The notes beneath the pieces are model-generated. The model was not told where the DNA came from, did no database searches, and worked only from the letters and a program-made list of their open reading frames with translations. Positions 1 to 11,514 of a DNA stretch of 64,000 nucleotides are shown one piece after another. The stretch's first letter is position 1, and each line of letters begins with the position of its first letter. The stretch is from Henckelia pumila. Lineage: Eukaryota > Streptophyta > Magnoliopsida > Lamiales > Gesneriaceae. The position numbers were made by a program, and so were the translations under genes. The stretch lies in assembly GCF_033568475.1 (NCBI RefSeq), contig NC_133122.1:181865449-181929448 (forward strand), given 5' to 3'.

Positions 1-276
1 GGACGGAGCCGGTAGTTCGAGGCAGGACTAGGGAGCCAGATCTTTTCAGGGGAATTTATACAGCAGGATTTGTTTTAGCTGTATAATGTTTACTGTTTAA
101 GTATTTCGATTTGGTTATATCACTACAGATTTAAGCCTGGATTATGTTACTAAGCTGATATGTAAATTATGATTATGTTTCCGCACGTTTTTACTCTGTT
201 AAGTATTTTTCTGTATTAAGTTTAATGCATGTTATTAGTTGCCAGTTAGTAGGTGATTCCATGCAGGGTCACTACA
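1..276 (+). mobile_element. 3' end of a chromovirus (Ty3/gypsy) LTR, copy A, cut by window start
   Basis: The segment ends in GGGTCACTACA, the terminus shared by the other LTRs here, and closely follows the last 280 bases of the LTR fragment at 29298-30157 (shared blocks around the GGACGGAGC and CAGCAGGATT motifs). It is followed immediately by internal LTR sequence of copy B, so copy A probably inserted into copy B; its left end and target duplication lie outside the window. Confidence 0.7.
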
Positions 277-595
277 TTAATAGAGTTGAAAAATGGATCC
301 AGATCAAAAATAGTCCGGAGAGTCCCGAGTTTTAAATCGAAAGCACCAAACCATAGTTTGGAGGGTCCGAACTGCATGGAGTTCGGAAGCTATGTTGCGT
401 TCGGAAGCTCCGATCGTAGTTCGGGAGCTCCGATCATTCCCTGCAAAGTGTCAAAATAGTGAGGCCAGCAGGATGACGTCACCGGTGGAGATCGGAAGCT
501 CCGATCGTAGTTTGTAAGCTCCGATCTAGCTGGGACACATGTCAAAGAAACATGATATGTTGTGCTTGGTGCAGATCGGAAGCTCCGATTGCAAG
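277..595 (+). mobile_element. Chromovirus LTR copy B, part 1 (U3 region)
   Basis: This lacks the LTR start and begins about 100 bases into the family consensus (judged against the intact LTR at 32263). It carries repeated TCGGA-N3-TCCGA inverted repeats, for example at 491-505 and 575-589. The LTR is interrupted here by a gypsy element and resumes at about 7657 just before its TATA box. Assignment to one LTR rests on sequence order; the right-hand junction is less certain than the left. Confidence 0.6.
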
Positions 596-3189
596 TGTAA
601 GGCCCGAAAATATTAAATTATTAATTATGGAATTTGAGAATTAAATTTCATATTAAGGGCTAATATTGATTTGAAAAGTTATGCAAATGATAGATTTAAT
701 TTTCGAGCCAAAATTATTTCATTTGAGAATTTACGGATTTTGAGAATTAAATTCCGAGAATTCTTAAATTAAAAGAATAAATATTCGATTTGAATATTTA
801 TGGAATCTGAGATTAAATTCCATATTTCGGAAATTAAAGAAGATGTATTTTGAAGATGAAACCCGACCAGGGGTTGATTTGAAAATATCGAAGATTCGAG
901 GGCTAAAGTGCAAAAGGCCGGGATTACTGATTTAATCCAAATTTATTTAATTTTAATCCGAGTATATTTAATTTGGGAATATTTAGAGTTTTGATTTTAA
1001 TTCTAATATTCTTAAATTATTTTGGATTGAAATTGAATTAAAAAGAAGGTCGAGGACTGAATTGCAATTAATGAAGACTTGAGGGACTAAATTGCAATAT
1101 TGCTTGAAATTATCTAAATTGAAAATGGATTACTCAGCACACTTACGTGCATATGTGATATTCATTCAGAAAAGTTAGAGAAGGTAGAACAGAGGAGCTC
1201 GAACCCTCTTCCATTTCCTTTGCTTTTCGATTTTCAAACGTCGATAACTTTTGTTTCGCTCGTCCGATTTCAATTCCGAAAGATGTTCTGGAATCCTTGC
1301 GATGAGGGCTTCGATTTGATGTAAGTATTTAATCATCTCGGCATGTTTTGAAGAACAAAATTTGGCAGAGATCAGTACTTGGATATAGTTTCATGTTCTT
1401 GATCGTATATGTGTTTCGTTGTCGAGAAACAATGAGTTATTGTTATATGAACTTCTGAGTATTTCAGCATGTTTTTGACTTGTTAACATGTGATTATAGC
1501 TGCTGATATGATGAATTCAGCTGATATAAGTGATACGAATGATTGAGTTGATTAGAAATGAATTCGATACCGAGTCGGTTCCCGATTTTTAATCGCTACG
1601 CCGCCGGTTGATGTTTTGACTTCGTTTTGATAGCCTATAACTGAGTTGAGATAGTTGTTTAGATGTTATGAATGTTATGGTATTTTTATTTCTCGATCAG
1701 TTGAGTTTCGAAGGCTAACGATTCAAGACTCCGAGTTATATCGAATAAGAAGAAGTTGAAGTTTGAAATGATGTTGATTGAATCTATATTGATGATTTTG
1801 ATTCAATTCTGAAATGATTGAATAGAATGAGGTTTGATATACATGTTTTGATGATATGTTTCAGAGTTTAATGGGAGACTATTGACTCAAGAACCTCAAC
1901 TTGAAACCAAAGAAGAAATGATGATAGTTGAAGTTGTTCTACCTTGAAGATCGAATGTTATTTGAATGAGCAGATTTTCTATGAGTTGTGGTACTTCCTA
2001 TCCAGATGTGGAACATCGTCAACTCGAGAATGACAGGTATAATGACGACATCGCGAGTCAGAGACTGTGAAACTCAAGAACGACTATTCTTGAGTTATCC
2101 CAAACAAACCACATACTTGTTTAAGTATTTGTTCTTGAGGTAGAACTTATGTTATTGTCGATCCATCACAGGTAGTGGATCTTTATTGCTTTTGATATGA
2201 CTGTATATGGAATTGATTCTATGCCCAAGTTGCGGTTAACCTTATTTTCTAGCCCGAAATGGCTACGATAGATGGATATCCATGTCAAGATCGGATATGA
2301 ATCTTGATGGCAATGAAGTGATAAGAATCAATTCTTGAGATAAGCGCGCTATATAAATTGAGTCTTGATTTGAAATTTAAGTCGATATATGCGTTATTTT
2401 TACTCTATTCTTGAGTTGACATGTTTAGAGTAGATATGGATTTATTTAACGTATTTATATGTCGATTATACTGAGAATGATTTCTCACCGGAGTTTATCC
2501 GGCTGTTGCTTTGTTTTGTATGTGTACATTGCAACAGGTGGGGCAGGAGCTTTGTTGAGACAACATTGATAGCTCGAGAGAGAGATGTAGCAAGTGTGGA
2601 CTCGGGTTTATAAGTTAAAGCATGGTATAGTGATAGCATCAAACATAGCAAGAACTTAAGACTTAAAGTTGTTTATGCTATATTGAATAGCTTGTAGTTT
2701 TATATCTTTTAAGCTATTCATTTGATGTAATATTCATATGATTTGATGCTTGAACTTGATTACATGTAGATATGCATGTTTGGAAAGGTATAAACCATTT
2801 TTGGTGTTGAATTTAGATGAGATAGATTGATAGGAATCGGTTTTGACAGCAACAGGTTTCTTCTGATTTTTCTGGAAAAGATGGCACGCGATCCTGTGAA
2901 AAGCCCCGATCGAGCGCGGCCCTCAATTTGCAAAAACAGAGAAATGAATTATTGGGCTCGCTCGATCAGATGAGTTCATCTGATCAAGCAAGGCCAATAT
3001 ATTTTGGGAACCGAGAGCAGGGCTTTGGTGCTCGCTCGATCGGCTGATTTTGCCCGATCGAGCGAGGCTCTGAGATTTTAAAAAAAAAAATTCTGCTCTT
3101 GATTTATTATTCTTTATATGATGTTTGATTAATTGTTTAATTAATCATTAGCTGCCCTAAAACGATATTAGCAATCCGAGGTCCCCACA
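596..3189 (+). mobile_element. 5' LTR of an old gypsy element (TGTAAGGCCCG family)
   Basis: It begins TGTAAGGCCCGAAAAT, a start typical of plant Ty3/gypsy LTRs, and ends at GTCCCCACA, directly before a tRNA-Met-like primer binding site. That gives about 2.6 kb. The last 300 bases hold GC-rich perfect hairpins in an otherwise AT-rich region. No second copy of this LTR is visible in the window, so the element has lost its 3' LTR. The exact end (3189 or 3192) is uncertain. Confidence 0.6.
2957..3066. repeat. Two GC-rich hairpins in the gypsy LTR
   Basis: Positions 2957-2973 pair with 2976-2992 (15 of 17 bp, two CG-to-CA type changes). Positions 3031-3043 pair perfectly with 3054-3066 (CTCGCTCGATCGG, 10-nt loop). 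A third copy of the half-site, CCGATCGAGCG, lies near 2908. Confidence 0.75.
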
Positions 3190-3194
3190 ACAGG

Positions 3195-3207
3195 TGGTAT
3201 CAGTAGG
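3195..3207 (+). other. Probable primer binding site of the gypsy element
   Basis: TGGTATCAG follows the LTR end within six bases and matches the complement of the 3' end of initiator methionine tRNA over its first nine bases, then diverges (TAGG instead of AGCC). Confidence 0.55.
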
Positions 3208-3400
3208 TTCTGGACTGAGATAGAAGCTGAGCGGGGTAGAGTGAGTCATATGCATTTATAGTATTGCATGATTATGCAGTATTTGATTCGATGATTTAAT
3301 AAATTGCATGTACTCTTGATCTACCTTTGAAATTGAATTGATTAATTTACTGATTTGTAAATTTTTAAATTCTTATCGATGTTATTATAAGAATTTCCCC

Positions 3401-3459
3401 GGGTGATGTAAGCACCCAGAATCGAAGAGAATATTGTTCTTTGGGTGATGTAAGCACCC
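3401..3459. repeat. Duplicated 17-bp hairpin motif in the retroelement leader
   Basis: GGGTGATGTAAGCACCC occurs identically at 3401-3417 and 3443-3459. Each copy can form a 5-bp stem (GGGTG/CACCC). They lie about 200 bases downstream of the primer binding site. Confidence 0.8.
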
Positions 3460-6400
3460 CAGACTGACAGAGTTATATGACCAAACTGAACAGAATGGTA
3501 TGGTCAGATTGAACAGAACTGTATTATTGCTCGGCTGAAAGAAGTATCTCTGATTGAACAGAACAGAATATCAGCGAATAAATAGATGTATTGCAGGTAG
3601 AAGTTGTTCTGAAGAACTTGATCAATCGTTCAGATACCTGAAAGATACAGATGAATGACATATCAGATTGATTGAATACCAACTTCGAAACCTAGCAATC
3701 AGCTGATGAATTTTGATGAAAGAATAGAGGTATATTAATTTGTTGGTAAGTGCTTAGAACATGATTTTTGTTTATAGTTCCTTACCACAACATATAGAAA
3801 TGATGAGAAGGAAAAAAAAAACATATACCTTTTAGAAGCTGAATATTTCGAGTATTGAAGAATGTCTTGTTAGATTTCAAGCCTATTATAATTCTTTGAA
3901 TTGTAAATGATCAGAAGCTCAAGATTGAGTTGTTTAATTATGGCTTGAATTCGAAGAATATGTCTGAATAAATGCTGATGACTGAAGTATGTTATGAAAG
4001 ACATAGTCTTGTTTAATAGAACTGAAGCTGAATGATGAAGCAAAAGGACTGAAATTGTAAAGATGCTACGGTGTGTAAGAAAAACATATATTTAGCTACA
4101 ATTTCTATTCCAGAAATATACAGGGAATCAGAATGAAATTGCACCTGAGAATGAAATTTCAGGTAACAGATTTATTTTATTTTGACCTGTCTATTATTGG
4201 TGCAATAGATTCATGATAGCTGAAAGCTTATTATATGATCACCTCTGTATCAGAAAAGAGACTGTGTGAATTGAACTGAAGAATGGAACTATTGCTTCGA
4301 TGAACTAAAACTGAAGATGATGTTTGTTCGTATTGAAATATCTGTTTATATTGCATGATAGATGATGATGCAATAATCGAATACAGATTAGTAGAAGAAT
4401 TGATGATAAGAAGCGATTAAATTAGATAAGTAAGAACATAATGTGCAATTGAATATGATGATATAGAATCTCGAATTAAGATTCCGTGATTTTGGTTTGC
4501 TATATGATGTTTGATTACAGAAATATGCCAAAATAAGTATATTCAATGCACTAGATATGTTCATGATCTAAACCAAAATTGAAAGATATGCCGATGAGTA
4601 GAGATTGCAGATATATTTCAGTAAGATTCTTGACTTTAGTTTAAGTTGTGAACTGGAATTTATCAGAAAATTGATGAGTTTATGAATTGAATACTGCTTT
4701 TGAGGTTTACAAAATAGATGATAATATGAAAATCAGTTACAGATGAGTCTTTTATTTGATTTTACTGAAGTTATTACATCATAAAATCATGATTTTTGAA
4801 ATTCTTGATATTGATTTTGAGGTTTTGGTACCGACCTCAATCGATTTTGATTGACTCTTATTCTTTTATAGAGTCTGATTTGATCTACTCGTCTTGAGTT
4901 GAGATGCTAGTGAGTTGTTTTCACTTAGCATATTGTTATTCATATTATTGTTCTGTGGATTACCTTGACTTAAGTGAGTTTCCCTGATTATGAATTTCAA
5001 GAGTTACTGATTGGTTGATGTATACATTCAGTATATTATAATATTTTTGGACTTGTAACTGATAGAATTTCCAATTGAGATTTGGGAAATAGAACGAAGA
5101 GAAGAGATGAATGTGTGATTGATTGATCTTTTGAATTTATGTGCTTGAAGTATCAAGATAGATACAAAAACAGTCAGAATTGTTGTAATCCAAATTAAGT
5201 GAGAATTGATTTGGAAGGATTAAAGCACATTGAGATGAGATCAAGTTATTAGAATTTAATTGAGAAATAGAAATGAAGAATGAAACAGGCATTCGATCAA
5301 TTGATTTCAGATTTTTGTGTATTTTGGTTTGAATATTCAGATGAATATATGACCAATCGGAATGATTTTTGATTGAAAGTAATCTAGAACTGTTTAGAAG
5401 ATGAAAGAAACACATAAAATAAACTGAAACGATGAGAATTCAGTATAGAATGCCATATAGAGATATGAATTGAAGTCTCATATCAGAATGAATGAATTCT
5501 ATTATGATTGATTATTTGATTGTGCCTGATATTTCCGAAAAGAGATATCAGAATGTGAAGAATTGCACAACAATGAATTCAATATTCATTCAATAATTGT
5601 TTTATCAGAAGATAAAGCAAATAGAAGTAACAGAATTAGTACGTTTTCGAAGTTAAACGTACAAAGAGTTTCCGATGAATTTGAAAATCGTTGACCAGAT
5701 GAGTTCAGTGATAGTTTAGAAACTCCATAATTGAAATGAGATTATGATTTGAAAGAATATTTTGCGAAACTACCAAGATGAAACAGTTTATGTGAAGTAA
5801 ATAGGTGGTAGTTATGAACAGATTGATTGAAATTACTGGATACGATAATTTGTCTGTATGATCAACTCACTGAATTGTGATTAGATTCGTTGCAAGACGA
5901 ACAGTAAGCCAAGAAATAATGTTTCAGATTGAAACATTGGGTTTACTATTACATTGTAATACAGATGATTCGAAGACATTGAGTACGTTTTGAGGTAAAG
6001 GTACAACATGTTATCCTTGAATTGGAAGAATAATCAGAGAAGATGAATTAAATTTCGAGAATGAAATTTTATCTGACATGATACCAATTATCAACAGTTC
6101 TGAATACGTTGAAATATGTGAATACAGCATAAACTCTGATTACGAAATAATCCGAATAAACTAATCAGATATGTGGAATACACTGTATGAGATGTGAATA
6201 ACAGCTATCGATTCAGATCTATGAAGAAGATAGAGATATGATGAAATTACAGGAATGATAAAAATCTATTGTCAGGATTAAAACTTTAGATTTATTCGAT
6301 AGAATGTGGCATCGATTGATTGATTGATGTTCTGAGAGTTGGTTATATGTGATTGCATTATACCATTTTTCGATTGATGGATTATCTGAGTTGATTTTTC

Positions 6401-6492
6401 AGATATTGAGACTATTCTCAGAACTTTAATACCTGATTCGGTATTACTTGACTTGATGTGTTGCCACTTGATGATTATAATTCCTGTAACAA

Positions 6493-7052
6493 CTAATGAA
6501 TCGATTTTGAGATAATGTTATGATGATATGATGAAAAGAAATCCGATTTCTTTGTGTTGGAATGATACTACTGAAGTATATGATATCAGATCAGACATGA
6601 TTTGTTGACAGCAGATCAGATTTGATTTGAGAGACACAAAGATGATGAATATGAATCTGTATGGAATGAAAGCAAAGAAGATGAATCAGAATTAGTACTT
6701 GAATGATAGATATAACTTTTGAAACTGAAATTGACTAGTTAAGTGGAAAAGTTATTCTTGGTTGCTAATCTCGTTTTAGGGCAGCTAATGAATCGATTTT
6801 GAGATAATGTTATGATGATATGATGAAAAGAAATCCGATTTCTTTGTGTTGGAATGATACTACTTAAGTATATGATATCAAATCAGACATGATTTGTTGA
6901 CAGCAGATCAGATTTGATTTGAGAGACACAAAGATGATGAATATGAATCTGTATGGAATGAAAGCAAAGAAGATGAATCAGAATTAGTACTTGAATGATA
7001 GATATAACTTTTGAAGCTGAAATTGACTAGTTAAGTGGAAAAGTTATTCTTG
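6493..7052. repeat. 268-bp direct repeat separated by an inverted copy of LTR-end sequence
   Basis: Copies 6493-6760 and 6785-7052 are offset by 292 bases and differ at only about three positions. The spacer and its right edge (6762-6788) match the reverse complement of 3148-3174, in the end of the gypsy LTR, at 26 of 27 positions. Confidence 0.85.
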
Positions 7053-7656
7053 AAACATCATTCAATTCAGAATAGAGAAAGAGCAGAGTTTAATTTACAG
7101 ATTCAGAATATGACGATGAATAATGATTTTGAAGCGATGAATTGAAGAACAGTGTAGACTTGATTTATGTTCTATACTCTATATAGAATGATATAGAGAA
7201 AGAATCAAGTCGTCACCAAAGCTGAATTGCACTGAATGACATGTCAAATGGAATTGATGATTGTATTGACAGAATGTATTCTTTTCAGCTGAATACGTTT
7301 AGTATCTAAGTGAAAGAAGTATCAGTAGATTCTTCGTATGTACTTTATTCAGATGAGATAGATATTGACGAGATTCTGAGTTAAGTCGATTATTCGACAA
7401 ATCCTTGATTGAAGAAAGAAACAGCTCAGAACAAAGTCGTTTCAATGACTTAAAGTACAACTGAATAGATACTTATTACAAGAGAATAGAAGCAGATTCG
7501 AAGTAATAATCTGACAAGAGATTGAAAGATGAAGTGAGATACGAAATGCAAAGTGGATGATTGAAGTGAGAATAACTTCAGATAATCATTCAATCTATCA
7601 GACTTGATATTTTGATTGAATACGATTTCGAGGACGAAATCATTTCTTAGAGTAAG

Positions 7657-8561
7657 GATCAGAGGTTCCGATCGTGGCCTATAAATAGGCCATGCGGGAG
7701 CCCATTTTCAAGTACCAATTCCCTCTTTCTCTCTCAGTTCTTGGTAGAATTTAGATGTTTTAGCCCATCTTTGGCAAGGGGCAGGGCCTTGGCAAGGCAT
7801 CCAGAAGTCGTAGCAAAGTTGTGTCCAAGTTCTGGGGCATTCAACAACAAAGGACTGACGACGAACAGAGGTATACTCGAGATCTCATAAATATTTTTGG
7901 AGTATATATTAGCTAAGTTAAGGCTTTTAGATATTATTTAGTAATATAGTGATCTTGTGAGTATGGTCTTGGACATAAAGCTGGTGTAGCATGCCTAGTA
8001 GAATTAAGGTACGGAAGTACTGTTCGAGATACTTGACTGAGTATGCAGGTATTATGTGTTGCATTGATTATATGACATGATTTTATCTGCATATATTATG
8101 ACATGTTATTATGTTTCATGCACGATCATCTTGAGATTATATCCTTGAGATATCTTGTAGTAGGGTGTTGACCCTATCTTGTTAGTGGATGGTTGGACAT
8201 GTGGACTCATGTCAAGTCACCATTACTCCACTGTTGGGTAAGAGAGTCATCTCCTGGTGTGACGGCGTAGAGTGCTACATACCTAGGGCCCAAGTCTGTT
8301 CTTGATCAGATATTTTTGACTTCGAGTCTTGGTACCCCGTACATTTGTATACATGCACATATAATCTTGTATACTCATAATTTCATGTTGAGCGTTTTAT
8401 GCTCACGTCCTTGTACTTTTTTTGAAAACCATGTTCCATGGGGCAGGTCTCAGCTTGATGGAGCAGGAGACTCAGGGAGACCGTAGTTGTACGATGGAAA
8501 CATTGGTGGAGATAGGTCCTAGTGGGGTTTTTAACTTTGTTTGAAGAGTCTACAAACTTTC
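7657..8561 (+). mobile_element. Chromovirus LTR copy B, part 2 (promoter and U5)
   Basis: It opens with a TCAGA-GGT-TCCGA repeat unit, then TATAAATA at 7680-7687, then transcribed-region sequence (CTGACGACGAACAGAGG, TTAGCTAAGTTAAGGC) parallel to the intact LTR at 32263-33692. It is interrupted at 8562 by solo LTR C and the last five bases, CTTTC (8557-8561), are repeated on its far side. Confidence 0.7.
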
Positions 8562-9974
8562 TGTAGTAGCCCAGCTTCATTTTACGAGATTAATTAAATA
8601 AAAATTGTTAAACAAGGATTAAGGGCTTAAATTGGGATTAATTGGACAATTTATAAAAATTTGACCAAGGTGGGTTCGGACCATCCGAACATGATCAGAA
8701 GATTCGAACTACTTTGGAAGGTTGAACCCAGGTTCGGAGGCTACGGAGAGTTTGGACCGTCTGAACCCAGATCGGACCGTCTGAACTCAGTTATGCCATG
8801 CAACTGATGAGGTGTTTAGGTGGAACGGACACGTAGCAAGTTTGGAGCCTCCGATGGGGGATCGGAGTGTCTGAACGGTGCATGCTTTGACGTGTCTCGC
8901 ATGCAAGGACCGAACCATCCAAAGTACCCGATCGGACCGTCCGAACTCCGCCTATAAATAGGGTTCCGAGTCTCATATTTGGCACACCATTTCAAAGCTT
9001 TTCTCTCTCGTCCCTTGGTGTATTCTAGGCCTTTTGAAGTATTTCCAGCCTTCATAGGCTTGGTTTGGAGGTTGGTGAGGTGCTCCAAGGTTCCAGCGGA
9101 GAGGTGCCCAAGTTTTAGGGCAGTCGTAATCAGCGGGCTAACGACGGACGTAGGTATAGCTTTGGATCCTTATAGTAAATAGAGATTATGCTATAGTCTA
9201 GTTAAGGCTTTTAGAATAAGTTTATAATGCATGAGTACTTTGCATTGTAGAGCGGAATATAGGCTTGGACATATAGCTGGTCTAGCTTGCCTAGTGTATG
9301 AGGTACGAAAGTATTTATTCGAGATATCCAGATGAGTATGCATGTATTATGTGTTTGCATGTATTCTGTGATTGCATGATTTATATAATACAACATGTCA
9401 TGACTGTATGTTGCATTGATATGCATATTGAGCTTATATATATATATATCCTGGAGATATCCAGTAGTAGGATTTTACTCTATCCTGTTAGTGGATGGAT
9501 TTCCATCGCTTTGGATCCGGTATATCCACGGTTGGTATGGGAGCCACCTTCTGAAGTGACGGCACAGAGTGCTACATACCTAGGGTCCGGTCTGTCTTTG
9601 ATCAGTCTCAGTAGGCGGTACATTTGCATTCATGCGCACATATAATATCGTATAATCATACTCTCGTACTGAGCTTATCATGCTCACGTCTCGTACTTTG
9701 TTGTATCTGGATACCCTATTCCATGGAGCAGGTCTGCGACTGGATGAGGCGGGTGGTTCCAGGAGAGCTTAGGCGATGGGGCACCAGCAGGATTTTGTCT
9801 AGGATTTTGTTATGATGTATTTGGGTTAATACATTCTGGATGATTCGATTTGGTTGTATAATACTTAATTGTTGTTTATGTTTTTTCGTTGTTTATTTCT
9901 GATGCTTCTTTTAATTAAGTTAAATTCATGCTTAAGCTTCTGATTATAGGTGATCTCGATGAAGAGTCACTACA
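8562..9974 (+). mobile_element. Solo chromovirus LTR, copy C, with target duplication CTTTC
   Basis: It starts TGTAGTAGCCCAGC and ends GAGTCACTACA (1413 bp), flanked on both sides by CTTTC (8557-8561 and 9975-9979). Length and structure match the 1430-bp LTR at 32263-33692. About ten TCGGA-N3-TCCGA-type units occupy 8669-8946, followed by TATAAATA at 8953-8960. There is no internal region, so it is a solo LTR left by LTR-LTR recombination. It lies inside LTR copy B. Confidence 0.88.
8669..8960 (+). promoter_or_regulatory. U3 inverted-repeat array plus TATA box of solo LTR C
   Basis: Units such as TCGGACCATCCGA, TTGGAGCCTCCGA and TCGGACCGTCCGA recur with a constant 3-base centre, ending just upstream of TATAAATA at 8953. 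The same arrangement is seen at 32391-32631 and 377-7687. Confidence 0.7.
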
Positions 9975-9979
9975 CTTTC

Positions 9980-10120
9980 GATTTGGTTGTATAACTATTT
10001 CAAATCTATTTTCTCTTGGGTTGTATATTTAAGTTCCGCTGATTTACTTTGATTATGTTTTATTAAGTTAATTGCATGTTTAAGCTCTTGATTAATAGAT
10101 GATCACGATGCGGGTCACTA
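9980..10120 (+). mobile_element. Chromovirus LTR copy B, part 3 (3' end)
   Basis: The LTR resumes after the second CTTTC copy and runs to GATGCGGGTCACTA; its last two bases (CA) coincide with the start of the next insertion. It repeats the 3'-terminal sequence that solo LTR C already supplied, which is why two LTR ends appear in tandem. Confidence 0.7.
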
Positions 10121-10636
10121 CAGTTTTAATCGGGCGATCGAACCGAAAATCGTTTATATAATATAATATAATATAACATAATAAATAATATATTTTGAAT
10201 TTTAAAAACTCAAAAATATATATAAATTGACAAAAAAATATATATTTTCCATAGTTTGAAAGCTAAATAAATATGTAAATATATTCAAAATATCAATTAT
10301 AGTTATAAATTATTTAAATAATGAATTATTTAATTTAAAAAAACCAATAATTATTAAAATAATTTTTTAATGAAGTATAATTTCCAAATAATCATGTATA
10401 TATATTTAAAATATTAAATTTAAAGTTTTAAAAATAAAAAAGTTTAAAATTTCAAAATAAATAAAAAAATTCAAAAAACATGTTCAACTGGTTTCCCGGT
10501 TATTGACCGGTCCAACCGATTCTTGACCGGTTCTGACTGGTTGGATCGGTTTTTCAGTTTTTGAAGGAGTTTCGGACCGGGCCAGCGACTGGTTCTCGGT
10601 CGAACCGGCTGGTCCGGTCCGGTTCTAAAAATACTA
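10121..10636. mobile_element. CCGG-rich hAT-like MITE, copy 1
   Basis: An AT-rich core lies between ends rich in CGATCGAACCG and ACCGGTCC motifs. Six of eight bases match between the flanks GGTCACTA (10113-10120) and GGTCACAC (10637-10644), as for an 8-bp hAT-type duplication. A related element with a perfect 8-bp duplication is at 47279-47869. No coding capacity. Confidence 0.45.
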
Positions 10637-10754
10637 GGTCACACTATCGATTTTACATTGTTATTCTCATTTTCTTTTGTGCATTGTGTTCATATCTACT
10701 TAACTAATGTAACTTTGTGTAATCTCTCTTCCAAAAACTTCATTTTTATGATAG

Positions 10755-10756
<2 letters not shown>

Positions 10757-10816
<60 letters not shown>
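10757..10816. repeat. (TA)n microsatellite
   Basis: About 30 TA units, ending in TATATATC, which served as the 8-bp target of the adjacent hAT element. Confidence 0.9.
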
Positions 10817-10817
<1 letters not shown>

Positions 10818-11314
10818 AGGGGCGGCCCTGGCCCTGGGCAGCCAGGGCACGCGCCCAGGGCCCCACCCTTGTGTGGGGCCCCAAAAATTTTTTTTTAAAA
10901 TTATTATTATATATATTTATATATATATAAATATTATATATTATGCTCTTACACAAAATACATTCACATAAAAAAAATTTTGAGTTTTAAATTTTGAGAG
11001 TTTCAATAATATTTTGCTTTTTTGTTAGTTTGTGGTTGCGTGCAATTACGTGAATTAATTATCAATAGTTTAAGAATTCAGAAAATAGAAAAGTATAAAA
11101 TTTACGAAAATACACAAATGCATTCAACATAACGATCCAAGGTATGAATTACAAGACTCTTGTTCAATTTTATTTTATTTTCGAATTTTGATATATTGTT
11201 TAATATTATTTTGATTTAATGTTTTTGTTCACATTATTTTTGTTTAAGGTAAGATGTTAATATTTGATGTAATTTCACATAGATTCTGAAAATTCGAGAA
11301 TTACAGGTCTGAAA

Positions 11315-11514
11315 ATGAATATTTTTTCTATGATCGTGGTTGCGTATCAAATTTTATTGACTATTCATGTGACAGTAGCATCAGTTGAGAAAAAATTTTC
11401 AAAGTTAAAATTATTGAAATCTTATTTCAGAACCACAATGAGTCAAGAAAAACTGAATGATTTGGTGATCCTCTGTACAAAAAAAACATATTGAAAGATA
11501 TATCTTATGACGAC
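11315..11514 (+). pseudogene. hAT transposase C-terminal dimerisation domain, first copy, frameshifted
   Basis: Same sequence as the intact copy at 11974-12225 (TVASVEKKFSKLK motif, the hATC-domain signature) but one A is missing from the A-run after the CTCTGTACA block. This shifts the frame into a stop at the TATTGA that follows. Only the tail of the protein was ever present here; the catalytic part is absent from the element. Confidence 0.8.

Larger units (their letters stand above)
3190..7651 (+). mobile_element. Decayed internal region of a gypsy-type element, no coding frame left
   Basis: About 4.4 kb between the primer binding site and a GAGGACGAAAT segment at 7630-7640. A nearly identical GAGGACGAAAT segment lies just before the polypurine tract of the chromovirus at 32233, which supports a retroelement interior in + orientation. 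The strand is poor in C and every frame is full of stops; I could not recognise gag, protease, reverse transcriptase or integrase motifs. It contains a 268-bp direct repeat (6493-7052). The last five bases before LTR B resumes (GTAAG, 7652-7656) resemble the GCAAG before the element, a possible imperfect target duplication. Confidence 0.5.

Noticed and set aside
377-595. Regularly spaced palindromic repeats considered as a CRISPR-like array
   Set aside because: Plant nuclear LTR context, 13-bp units without uniform spacers, and a TATA box directly downstream.
5137-5415. 92-codon minus-strand frame in the gypsy interior
   Set aside because: Ser/Asn/Leu-rich translation of C-poor decayed DNA, no domain.
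9211-9645. Overlapping open frames on both strands in the solo LTR
   Set aside because: They fall in LTR sequence with parallels in other LTR copies and match no known protein.
10658-10956. Open frames on both strands over the TA microsatellite and hAT left end
   Set aside because: They are produced by the (TA)n repeat and GC-rich terminus, with low-complexity translation.
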